NCBI GenBank assembly: GCA_016872125.1
Contig: VHBD01000017.1
Span: forward strand, 1 to 16,172
Reading direction: 5' to 3'
Length of the DNA stretch: 16,172 nucleotides
DNA from: Sphingomonadales bacterium
Lineage (GTDB): Bacteria; Bacteroidota; Bacteroidia; UBA7662
Part shown: one piece after another, positions 6,615 through 13,361 of the stretch
Layout: every line of letters begins with the position of its first letter
Position numbering within the stretch: the first letter of the stretch is position 1
Position numbers and translations under genes: made by a program
The notes under the pieces: generated by a model
Seen by the model: the letters and a program-made list of their open reading frames with translations, nothing else
Told to the model about the DNA's origin: nothing
Database searches by the model: none

Positions 6615-9050
6615 TTACGAACCGCAGGCGTCGCAAGCATCCGGGTTATCCAAGGAGCAGGCAACTTGGGCAAGGGCTTCGTCTTTGCTAAGGATGGCTT
6701 GGGTGATGGGTGTGGATGCCGGTGCAGCAGGCGATTGCATGGCAAAAGACGCTGAAGTTGAGGACGCAATACCTTGGTTGGCGGTATTTTGATCCAAGGT
6801 GAATTTCACGGCATTCACCGCCGCCTTGGTCCTTAGGTAATACATCCCTGTTTTGAGTCCCGCCTTCCAGGCATAGAAATGCATGGAGGTTAACTTGGCG
6901 AAATTGGCATTGGGCATGAATATGTTCATCGACTGGCTTTGGCAGATATAGGCCCCACGATCTGCGGCCATGTCGATGATGGCCTTCTGGCTTATTTCCC
7001 AGGCGGTTTTGTACAGGGACTTCAAGGCCTCAGGGATTTCGGGGATATTCTGAATGGAGCCGTTTTGGGCAATGATTTTGTTCTTGAGCTCCAAGGACCA
7101 AATTCCAGCCTCGATAAGATCCCGTAACAAATGCTTGTTAACAACCACGAACTCACCGCTCAAAACCCTGCGGCTGTAGAGGTTGGAGGTATAGGGCTCA
7201 AAACATTCGTTGTTGCCGAGAATTTGACTGGTGGACGCCGTAGGCATTGGGGCAAGCAGGAGGCTGTTTCGCACGCCATGTTGAGCTACTTTGGCTTTGA
7301 GCTCGGTCCAATTCCAACGTGGACCGGGTTGCACGTTCCACATGTCGAATTGGAATATCCCTTGGGATACCGGCGATCCCGGGTAGGTTTCGTAAGGACC
7401 AAGTTCGCTCGCTAATTCCATGGAGGCCGTCATGGCCCCGAAATAAATGGTCTCAAAAATTTCTTTATTGAGTTGTGCGGCCTGGGGTGAATCAAAGGGG
7501 TAGCGCATCAAAATAAAGGCATCGGCCAAACCCTGAATTCCGATTCCGATAGGCCTATGCCGAAAGTTGGACTTTTGGGCCTCGGGAACCGGATAATAGT
7601 TCACGTCAATGATTTGATTCAGATTTCGGGTGATGGTTTTGGTGATTTCGAAAAGCCTTTGGTGATCGAAACTCAAGTCTGCTTGGACAAACCTAGGGAG
7701 GGCAATGGAGGCCAGGTTGCACACCGCGATCTCTTCAGGGGAGGTATATTCCACGATTTCGGTGCAGAGGTTACTGGACCGAATGGTGCCTAGGTTTTGC
7801 TGATTGCTCTTGCGGTTGCATGCGTCTTTGTAGAGCATGTACGGGGTTCCGGTTTCAATTTGGGATTCCAAGATGGCGAACCAGAGGTCTTGGGCTTTGA
7901 TGGTTTTGCGGGCTCTTTCTTCTTGCTCGTAACGGAGGTAGAGTTTCTCAAAGTCATCACCCCAGGTATCGTGCAATCCGGGAGCTTCGTTCGGGCAGAA
8001 CAAAGACCATTCTGCATTTTCTTCTACGCGTTTCATGAACAAATCCGGAATCCACAGGGCGTAGAACAAATCCCTGGCCCTTAGTTCTTCTTTGCCATGG
8101 TTTTTCTTGAGTTCAAGGAAATCGAAAATATCCGCATGCCAGGGTTCGAGGTAGATGGCAAAAGATCCTTTGCGCTTTCCGCCCCCTTGGTCCACATAGC
8201 GAGCGGTATCGTTGAAGACCCTCAGCATAGGTACAATCCCGTTGGAGGTTCCGTTGGTTCCTTTGATGTATGAACCGGTGGCGCGCAGGTTGTGGATGCT
8301 TAAACCGATGCCGCCAGCACTCTGGGAGATTTTGGCGGTTTGTTTGAGGGTATTGTAGATGCCGTCAATAGAATCTTCCTGCAGCGTGAGGAGGAAGCAG
8401 CTTGAAAGTTGAGGTTTAGGCGTACCTGCATTGAAAAGGGTGGGCGTCGCGTGGGTGAACCAGCGTTCGCTGAGCATTTCGTAGGTTTCTAGAGCAGAGG
8501 CGATATTCTCTTTGTGGATCCCTACGGAAACCCTCATCAACATATGCTGCGGTCTTTCGACGACTTTGCCATCGATTTTGAGGAGGTAAGAGCGTTCCAA
8601 AGTCTTGAAGCCAAAATAATCGTATTCAAAATCACGCGAATAGATGATGGCAGAATCCAAAGCCTCGGCATGGTTTTCAATGACTTCCATGACATCGTCG
8701 GCGATCAAGGCGGCCGGTGCTGAGGTGACGGGATCGATATAACGGTGAAGATCCCGCATGGTTTCGCTAAATGACTTCTTGGTCTCCTTATGCAAATTGG
8801 AAATGGCTATTCTCGCGGCCAATACCGCATAGTCCGGATGGGCAGCGGTTAATGCCGCCGCGGTTTCTGCGGCCAAGTCGTCTAATTGCACCGTGCTGAC
8901 CCCGTCGTACAAACCGTTGATGACCTTCTTGGCCACTTCAACAGGCTGAACGTGCCGAGGATCCAACCCGTAGCAAAGTCGTTCAATACGGGTCGTGATT
9001 TTGTCGAATTTGACTTCTTCGCTGCGACCGTCGCGTTTGATGACTTGCAT
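6615..9050 (-). CDS. nrdA: Ribonucleoside-diphosphate reductase, class I large (alpha) subunit, eukaryote-like
   Basis: The large subunit reduces ribonucleoside diphosphates to deoxyribonucleotides for DNA synthesis, using a thiyl radical passed from NrdB. The protein has 811 residues. Residues 1-90 are an ATP-cone allosteric domain (MQVIKRDGRSEEVKFDKITT). The redox pair Cys218 (LSSCFLL) and Cys444 (AVCNLAS), the thiyl Cys429 with Glu431 (SSNLCTEI), and the radical-transfer pair Tyr737-Tyr738 (GMYYLR) all sit at the residue numbers known for mammalian R1. The C-terminal tail ends in a CDAC pair (Cys806, Cys809) that would be recharged by thioredoxin or glutaredoxin. A variable linker rich in Ala, Ser and Pro (about 755-790) precedes it. 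nrdB lies 88 bp upstream on the same strand. The gene ends 66 bp from the convergent helicase gene, with no convincing terminator between them. Confidence 0.97.
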   Translation of the reverse strand: MQVIKRDGRSEEVKFDKITTRIERLCYGLDPRHVQPVEVAKKVINGLYDGVSTVQLDDLAAETAAALTAAHPDYAVLAARIAISNLHKETKKSFSETMRDLHRYIDPVTSAPAALIADDVMEVIENHAEALDSAIIYSRDFEYDYFGFKTLERSYLLKIDGKVVERPQHMLMRVSVGIHKENIASALETYEMLSERWFTHATPTLFNAGTPKPQLSSCFLLTLQEDSIDGIYNTLKQTAKISQSAGGIGLSIHNLRATGSYIKGTNGTSNGIVPMLRVFNDTARYVDQGGGKRKGSFAIYLEPWHADIFDFLELKKNHGKEELRARDLFYALWIPDLFMKRVEENAEWSLFCPNEAPGLHDTWGDDFEKLYLRYEQEERARKTIKAQDLWFAILESQIETGTPYMLYKDACNRKSNQQNLGTIRSSNLCTEIVEYTSPEEIAVCNLASIALPRFVQADLSFDHQRLFEITKTITRNLNQIIDVNYYPVPEAQKSNFRHRPIGIGIQGLADAFILMRYPFDSPQAAQLNKEIFETIYFGAMTASMELASELGPYETYPGSPVSQGIFQFDMWNVQPGPRWNWTELKAKVAQHGVRNSLLLAPMPTASTSQILGNNECFEPYTSNLYSRRVLSGEFVVVNKHLLRDLIEAGIWSLELKNKIIAQNGSIQNIPEIPEALKSLYKTAWEISQKAIIDMAADRGAYICQSQSMNIFMPNANFAKLTSMHFYAWKAGLKTGMYYLRTKAAVNAVKFTLDQNTANQGIASSTSASFAMQSPAAPASTPITQAILSKDEALAQVACSLDNPDACDACGS

Positions 9051-9138
9051 GGGCTGATGATTTGGAGGTGAAGAGGGCGATCGGTGGGGGTAAGGAAAAG
9101 AGCGATGGGTTGCCTGGGTGGTAGGGTGTCAGGTGCTT

Positions 9139-10107
9139 TTAGAAATCAGCATCCGTGATGAAACCGCTTTGACCACGCTCTGCGGAGACTCCTGCTTTCT
9201 GGTATTCACCGACGCGTCTTTCGAAGAAGTTGGTTTTGCCTTCCATCGAAATGAGCTCCATGAAGTCAAAAGGATTGGTGGCGTTGTAGAGTTTGGGCAA
9301 TTCCAAGGCTCCCAGGAGGTGATCGGCCACGTATTCGATGTATTGGCACATGAGTTCTGCATTCATGCCGATAAGCCGAACGGGCAAGGCATCTGTGACA
9401 AATTCCTTTTCGATGGCGACTGCATCAGCGATGATTTGGTGAATATGGGCCGCATCCAGGCGATTGTCCAGATGTTTGGTGTAGAGCAACGCGGCAAAAT
9501 CACGATGCAACCCCTCGTCCCGGCTAATGAGTTCGTTCGAAAAACTAAGACCGGGCATGAGTCCCCGCTTCTTGAGCCAGAAAATGCTGCAAAAGGAGCC
9601 GGAGAAGAAAATTCCTTCCACGGCCGCAAAGGCAATGAGGCGCTCGGCGAAACTGCCTTGGCTGATCCAACGCAGGGCCCAATCCGCTTTCTTGCGGACG
9701 CAGTCCATATGGTCAATGGCGTGAAAGAGGTAGTTTTTCTCGGCGGCATCTTTAATGTAGGTATCAATAAGCAGGGAATAGGTCTCGGAGTGGATGTTCT
9801 CGATCATGATCTGGTACCCGTAGAAACACCTGGCTTCGGGGTACTGGACCTCGTTGAGGAAATTGATGGCCAAATTCTCGTTGACAATCCCGTCACTTGC
9901 CGCGAAGAAGGCGAGAACATGCTTGATGAAATGCTTTTCGTCGGCATTAAGCTTGTGCTCCCAGTCGCTCAGGTCCTGAGCCAGGTCAATTTCTTCGGCA
10001 GTCCAGAAGCTGGCCTCAGATTTCTTGTAAAAAGACCAGATATCGCTATGCTGGATAGGGAAGAGGACAAAGCGGTCTTTATTCTCAACGAGAATGGGTT
10101 CGGTCAT
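9139..10107 (-). CDS. nrdB: Ribonucleoside-diphosphate reductase, class I small (beta) subunit, eukaryote-like
   Basis: The small subunit builds a dimetal site and a stable radical that starts catalysis in NrdA. The protein has 322 residues. The metal ligands are all present: Asp72 (FFAASDG), Glu103 and His106 (IENIHSE), Glu164 (AAVEGIFF), Glu198 and His201 (ISRDEGLH). The radical Tyr110 stands four residues after His106, as in mouse R2 (His173, Tyr177), so this is a tyrosyl-radical enzyme and not a Phe-containing class Ic form. The C-terminus ends in FITDADF, very close to the mammalian FTLDADF tail that docks into the large subunit. It is the first gene of the nrdB-nrdA pair. The upstream region (10108-10495) carries a strong promoter candidate and leader palindromes. 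Confidence 0.97.
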   Translation of the reverse strand: MTEPILVENKDRFVLFPIQHSDIWSFYKKSEASFWTAEEIDLAQDLSDWEHKLNADEKHFIKHVLAFFAASDGIVNENLAINFLNEVQYPEARCFYGYQIMIENIHSETYSLLIDTYIKDAAEKNYLFHAIDHMDCVRKKADWALRWISQGSFAERLIAFAAVEGIFFSGSFCSIFWLKKRGLMPGLSFSNELISRDEGLHRDFAALLYTKHLDNRLDAAHIHQIIADAVAIEKEFVTDALPVRLIGMNAELMCQYIEYVADHLLGALELPKLYNATNPFDFMELISMEGKTNFFERRVGEYQKAGVSAERGQSGFITDADF

Positions 10108-10135
10108 GAGCTGAAATTAAGTTGTCTAAGCCAAG

Positions 10136-10163
10136 AAAACCGGACCACAGGGACCGGTTTTTT
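10136..10163. other. Imperfect hairpin with T-runs on both sides, in the nrdB leader
   Basis: AAAACCGG (10136-10143) pairs with CCGGTTTT (10154-10161). The stem is extended past one A-A mismatch by two C-G pairs around an ACAG loop. On the plus strand six Ts run from 10158. In a minus-strand nrdB transcript the stem would be followed by UUUUCUUGG. It therefore resembles an intrinsic terminator that could act in either direction. It lies 29-56 bases upstream of the nrdB start, where an attenuator could sit. No plus-strand gene ends here, so simple gene-end termination does not explain it. Confidence 0.45.
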
Positions 10164-10166
10164 GAC

Positions 10167-10189
10167 TTCTCAAAAATTGAGAATTTTTG
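10167..10189. repeat. Two overlapping, mutually exclusive inverted repeats in the nrdB leader
   Basis: Two perfect palindromes share the same bases. One is TTCTCAA (10167-10173) with TTGAGAA (10177-10183), loop AAA. The other is CAAAAATT (10171-10178) with AATTTTTG (10182-10189), loop GAG. Only one stem can form at a time in the RNA. On the plus strand the first stem is followed by five Ts. They lie between the promoter candidate at 10225-10257 and the hairpin at 10136-10163. Confidence 0.5.
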
Positions 10190-10224
10190 GCCGCAATTAT
10201 TCACAAAGTGCGTGAGTTTTTACA

Positions 10225-10257
10225 CAAAGTTAAAGAAAGCCGAGAACGCTTCCCAAA
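10225..10257 (-). promoter_or_regulatory. Bacteroidota-type promoter for nrdB-nrdA
   Basis: On the minus strand TTTG (complement of 10254-10257) stands 21 bp before TAACTTTG (complement of 10225-10232). Both match the Bacteroidota -33 (TTTG) and -7 (TAnnTTTG) consensus, with spacing in the known range. Transcription would start near 10220 and give a leader of about 110 nt that contains the palindromes at 10167-10189 and 10136-10163. Confidence 0.6.
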
Positions 10258-10329
10258 GGGCAAGTCCTGAAATTTTCCAGGAAATATATTACCTCAAAAG
10301 TCCAATCTTGGAGCGCAAGGAGGCCTTAT

Positions 10330-10373
10330 CCTTTGTATTTTGAGGTCGTTTTGTTCACAAAACTATACAAAGG
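10330..10373. promoter_or_regulatory. Nested palindrome with a second minus-strand promoter candidate
   Basis: An outer 9-bp inverted repeat, CCTTTGTAT (10330-10338) and ATACAAAGG (10365-10373), encloses an inner hairpin GTTTTG-TTCA-CAAAAC (10348-10363). The minus strand also reads TAGTTTTG (10358-10365), a match to TAnnTTTG, with TTG (10383-10385) 17 bp upstream. This could be a regulator site, a second nrdB promoter, or both. It stands between the divergent nrdB and CpeT-like genes, so it could affect either. Confidence 0.4.
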
Positions 10374-10495
10374 AAACACGAACAACGTAACCCTCCCTAA
10401 GAACCCGCTAATTTTAAAGCATGAAGATCTCCAAACTCCAGGATAGATCCTTCCTCAACGAAGTTTCAAGCCCATACCCTTTTCGATATGAACGT

Positions 10496-11461
10496 ATGCG
10501 TCTGCTTTGGATGCCATGCCTATTTATACTGTGGCTTGTTGGACATCAAGCCCAAGCCATTTCACCTTACAACGCAAGTATCCAAATCCCACCGAGCGCA
10601 GGTAAGTCTGCCAAGCCTCGCTATTCCAAGGATTTGTTATTGCTCACTCAGTGGTTCGTCGGGGATTTTGATAACACTAAACAATGCAGGGTGGATACCG
10701 GAGCCCAACCCGTTGAAAGCCATGTGGTGAAAATTTGGGAAAATTATTTCACCGACGCAGTTTGGATTTACGAAGAATTTCAATCCCCACCCGGCCAGGT
10801 GACCTCTCAGCGAATCTACAAGTTTATGGACTATACGGCTGGGCGCTTTGAGTCCAAGGTGTACACTTTGGAGAATTTCTCTGAATTGGCGGGTGAATAC
10901 AAGAATCTCAAGCCCCTCGAGCAATTTACCCCGGAGAATTTAGAAGACCATCCCTATTGTGTCGTGTATTGGACTCGCAAAGGCGAAACCAGGTTTGCCG
11001 GCTCCACCGTAGGCACGGATTGCCATTTGTTACGAGGACGATATAAATATGTAACCAACCAAATCGATGTCTATCCCACCAGGGTTTCAAGAATCCAAAA
11101 GGTCTTTGGCTGGGAAAATGAACAAGTAAGTGGACCGAAGGCTGACGAGAAAGGTTCGGAGCTGCGTCGCATCGTTCCTCCCAAACCCAAAAAAGTCAAA
11201 CCCGTCAAAAAGCCTACCGCCAAGAAGGGTGTAAAATCAAGTTCTGTCAAAAAGGCCTCCGCCAAGAAAGGCAGCAACGCCAAAGGGAAGAGCAAAAAGA
11301 GCAAGACCCAAGAAACAACACCCGAGGAGAATTCTGAGACGCTGAATCCTGCGGTGAAAGAAACAGGTGATGCTACCGCCCCAAAGAAAAGTTTCTGGGA
11401 CCGATTCAAACGCCAAAAGCCTCAGGAAACGGAAGTGGAAGGGGAGCCCAAAGGCGAATAG
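10496..11461 (+). CDS. Secreted CpeT/CpcT-like protein with lysine-rich C-terminal tail
   Basis: The ATG at 10496 gives 321 residues and starts directly with a Sec signal peptide (MRLLWMPCLFILWLVG, then cleavage after QAQA, residue 21). An in-frame ATG at 10421 would add 25 residues before the signal and is less likely. Residues about 45-215 resemble the CpeT/CpcT family: LTQWFVGDFDN at the start, KIWENYF and WIYEEFQSP, SQRIYKF, then the pattern Cys155 (HPYCVVYW), FAGSTVGTDC with Cys176, and KVFGWENEQVSG at the end. In cyanobacteria the family attaches bilins to phycobiliproteins; no such substrate is expected here, so that role should not be transferred. Residues about 229-271 are a Lys/Ala/Ser/Pro tail with AKKG repeats, followed by an acidic stretch and KKSFWDRFKRQK. 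The last 40 bp overlap the convergent membrane-protein gene. Function unknown. Confidence 0.75.
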   Translation: MRLLWMPCLFILWLVGHQAQAISPYNASIQIPPSAGKSAKPRYSKDLLLLTQWFVGDFDNTKQCRVDTGAQPVESHVVKIWENYFTDAVWIYEEFQSPPGQVTSQRIYKFMDYTAGRFESKVYTLENFSELAGEYKNLKPLEQFTPENLEDHPYCVVYWTRKGETRFAGSTVGTDCHLLRGRYKYVTNQIDVYPTRVSRIQKVFGWENEQVSGPKADEKGSELRRIVPPKPKKVKPVKKPTAKKGVKSSSVKKASAKKGSNAKGKSKKSKTQETTPEENSETLNPAVKETGDATAPKKSFWDRFKRQKPQETEVEGEPKGE

Positions 11462-12141
11462 CGTTGTCCCAGCATGCGGTGAATTCTGTAAAATAACACA
11501 AAATGCATCAGGGCCGCAAATTCTAGGCCCACGATGTACCATGGCCATTCCCCAATCAGGAAGGGATTGTCGATTTGGGGTCGCCTTGCGATGTACATGT
11601 AATTGGAACCAAGGGCATAGTTCAAAAGACCAATAATCGGCAGGACGAGTTGGGTAATTCCAAGAACGCGTAGCCAGCTCCAGGGCCTGGGCACCATGCC
11701 TATGCGCAATGTGGCATAAAGGCCGGAAACCAAAATGCCGGCGTGGCTCACCGTATACTCTACATGGTTGTACAGTGAATTGCCGTCGTCCAATTCAGGG
11801 GTCAAGAAGGAGTGCAAAGCCCCGGCTCCCCAGAACAACAGGAGTTCGTAGGTCAGTTGATGTCCTTTCCATAGGGTAATGGCGGCCCAAATGACCGAGA
11901 AGGAACACATTTGCAAAGGCAGGCTGTAGGCTGCTGACCATTCGCCGCTCATCAGGAGGATAACTTGTCGAAGCAGCATATTGAGGATTAGAAGGATGGC
12001 CATCCCCTTGCCGAAACGATGTATCCTGTCCTTATCCCAACGACGACTGATCCATAGGATGCCGGATACGATCAACAGCATGCCAAGGTTGAGGCCTATC
12101 CAAGAAGGGGATCCCAGAGGGACCGCATAATGAGGGGTCAT
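11422..12141 (-). CDS. TMEM164/YwaF-like integral membrane protein, possible acyltransferase
   Basis: A 239-residue polytopic membrane protein with about six to seven hydrophobic segments. It matches the YwaF/TIGR02206 family by the stretches SLPLQMCSFSVIW (Cys79), LLFWGAGALHSFLTPELDDG and HVEYTVSHAGILVSG (His133). As I recall, this bacterial family is related to human TMEM164, an acyltransferase of ether phosphatidylethanolamine in which a conserved Cys and His are needed; enzymatic activity of bacterial members is not established. I chose the ATG at 12141 because it overlaps the MFS stop by 4 bp (ATGA), a coupling arrangement; an upstream in-frame ATG at 12177 would overlap by 40 bp. It is the last gene of the cdsA-gdhA-psd-MFS run. 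Its 3' end overlaps the convergent CpeT-like gene by 40 bp. Confidence 0.8.
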   Translation of the reverse strand: MTPHYAVPLGSPSWIGLNLGMLLIVSGILWISRRWDKDRIHRFGKGMAILLILNMLLRQVILLMSGEWSAAYSLPLQMCSFSVIWAAITLWKGHQLTYELLLFWGAGALHSFLTPELDDGNSLYNHVEYTVSHAGILVSGLYATLRIGMVPRPWSWLRVLGITQLVLPIIGLLNYALGSNYMYIARRPQIDNPFLIGEWPWYIVGLEFAALMHFVLFYRIHRMLGQRYSPLGSPSTSVS

Positions 12142-13361
12142 GACCTGTAGGAACGATTGGTCACGAAAGTTAACCATGCGAGGAAGATAAATGACCCTGA
12201 AACCAGCAAAGGCGCTCGAATATCCATGGCCACAATGAAGCCTCCGATCAGCGGTGGCAGCAACTGTGCAAAAGAATTCACCGATTGATTGATACCCAAA
12301 ATTTCTCCTTGCATAGAAGAATCCGCTTTGTTGGATATCAAAGAAAGCAAATTGGGGGAACTAAAACCCTGTCCAAGGCTAACCAAGGGCAAGACTGCGA
12401 AGAGCAATACCGATTGGTCAGGCAACAAAATCCCCATTACCGCCAAGCCCATTAGCAAAAGGCTTACCCTGAGTATGGGAGCAGGGGATATTCGAGCCGA
12501 AACCGGCCTAAGCAGCAATCCTTGCGTCAAAGCAATCCAAAGGCCCAGGTATCCGAACAGGGTTCCAATATCGCCCTGACCATAGTCAAATCGTTTGATC
12601 AAATAAACCTGTATGAACTGCGTGAAAAAATTGAAACCGAAGACCATCAGGAAAGAAACTGCAAACAGCCCCCTAAGTTCCGGTCTGCCAAAAGCCTTGG
12701 CAATCTGCCGCATACCACTTGCAGGATGCAAGGGACTCATGCGGGGGGTGACCAGGGTTTCGGTAAAATACCGTTGAAGCACCCACAGGTTAATAGCACT
12801 CAGCAGAGCGGCCGTCCAGAACGGGGTATCGTAACCCAATGCGGGGTGCCAGGATGAGTCGGATAAGAGCCCCCCAAAAAAGGGCCCTAATACAAAACCA
12901 ATTCCAAAGGCAGCCCCCACCATTCCGAAATTTCGACTTTTGTGTTCAGCGCTGCTCAAGTCCGCAATCGCAGAGAAGGTGACTGCCAGATTCCCCGAAC
13001 AAAAGCCCAGCATCAACCTCCCCATAAAGAGCAAGGGCAACGATGCTTGAACAATCCCCATTCCAAAAATCAAGTACGACAACAAAGTCCCGGCCACAGT
13101 GTACCGAAGGATGGGTTTGCGGCCATGCCGATCCGAAAGAGCGCCCAACAAACTGGAACCCACAAATTGAGCCAGACTAAAGGAAGCCAACAGAAAACCA
13201 ATCATCATGGTTCGGTCCGCAAAGGTGGACTCTGCGCTCATGAAGGGCAATTTTGGATCGAGGAGCAAAGGGGTCACCACCGGGATAATTAACCCGATTC
13301 CCAGCATGTCAATCAGGGTAGTCAAGAAGATGACCCTGAGGAGAGATTTGTTTTTATTCAT
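12138..13361 (-). CDS. Major facilitator superfamily transporter, TetA-like (DHA1)
   Basis: A 407-residue, 12-helix MFS carrier. Motif A of the first cytoplasmic loop is visible at about 73-83 (GALSDRHGRKP), and the helix-5 motif typical of H+ antiporters appears as GAAFGIGFVLGPFFGG. The sequence resembles TetA-type drug/H+ antiporters (TLIDMLGIGLIIPVVTPLLL at the N-terminus). The real substrate is unknown: tetracycline resistance cannot be inferred from this similarity. The start overlaps the psd stop by 8 bp, and the stop overlaps the TMEM164-like start by 4 bp. This places the carrier inside a phospholipid-linked operon, and an MFS lysophospholipid carrier (LplT) is known in E. coli. No internal stop or frameshift is seen. 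Confidence 0.88.
   Translation of the reverse strand: MNKNKSLLRVIFLTTLIDMLGIGLIIPVVTPLLLDPKLPFMSAESTFADRTMMIGFLLASFSLAQFVGSSLLGALSDRHGRKPILRYTVAGTLLSYLIFGMGIVQASLPLLFMGRLMLGFCSGNLAVTFSAIADLSSAEHKSRNFGMVGAAFGIGFVLGPFFGGLLSDSSWHPALGYDTPFWTAALLSAINLWVLQRYFTETLVTPRMSPLHPASGMRQIAKAFGRPELRGLFAVSFLMVFGFNFFTQFIQVYLIKRFDYGQGDIGTLFGYLGLWIALTQGLLLRPVSARISPAPILRVSLLLMGLAVMGILLPDQSVLLFAVLPLVSLGQGFSSPNLLSLISNKADSSMQGEILGINQSVNSFAQLLPPLIGGFIVAMDIRAPLLVSGSFIFLAWLTFVTNRSYRS

Larger units (their letters stand above)
10108..10495. other. Divergent intergenic region between nrdB and the CpeT-like gene
   Basis: This 388-bp stretch is the only long gene-free segment. It holds the nrdB promoter candidate, the leader palindromes and the nested palindrome. 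The octamer CACAAAGT occurs twice, at 10202-10209 and 10223-10230, 21 bp apart or two helical turns; the second copy overlaps the -7 element. I found no NrdR-box-like sequence and no clear plus-strand promoter for the CpeT-like gene. A 73-codon plus-strand frame (10122-10343) has no features of a real protein. If the CpeT-like gene starts at 10421, the region is 75 bp shorter. Confidence 0.7.

Noticed and set aside
9118..10215. Long plus-strand open frame (365 codons) opposite nrdB
   Set aside because: It is antisense to an intact, highly conserved nrdB with all metal ligands; its translation shows no domain, and its composition is that of a mirrored gene.
10122..10343. Small plus-strand frame of 73 codons upstream of the CpeT-like gene
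   Set aside because: It spans the nrdB promoter and palindromes, has no recognisable motif, and no supporting start context.
10108..10420. NrdR box upstream of nrdB
   Set aside because: I looked for paired sites resembling the ACACWATATAT-type consensus and found none. The CACAAAGT repeats do not match it.
12138..13361. Calling the MFS gene a tetracycline resistance determinant
   Set aside because: Similarity to TetA is at superfamily level. The operon context is housekeeping lipid metabolism, and there is no mobile element nearby.
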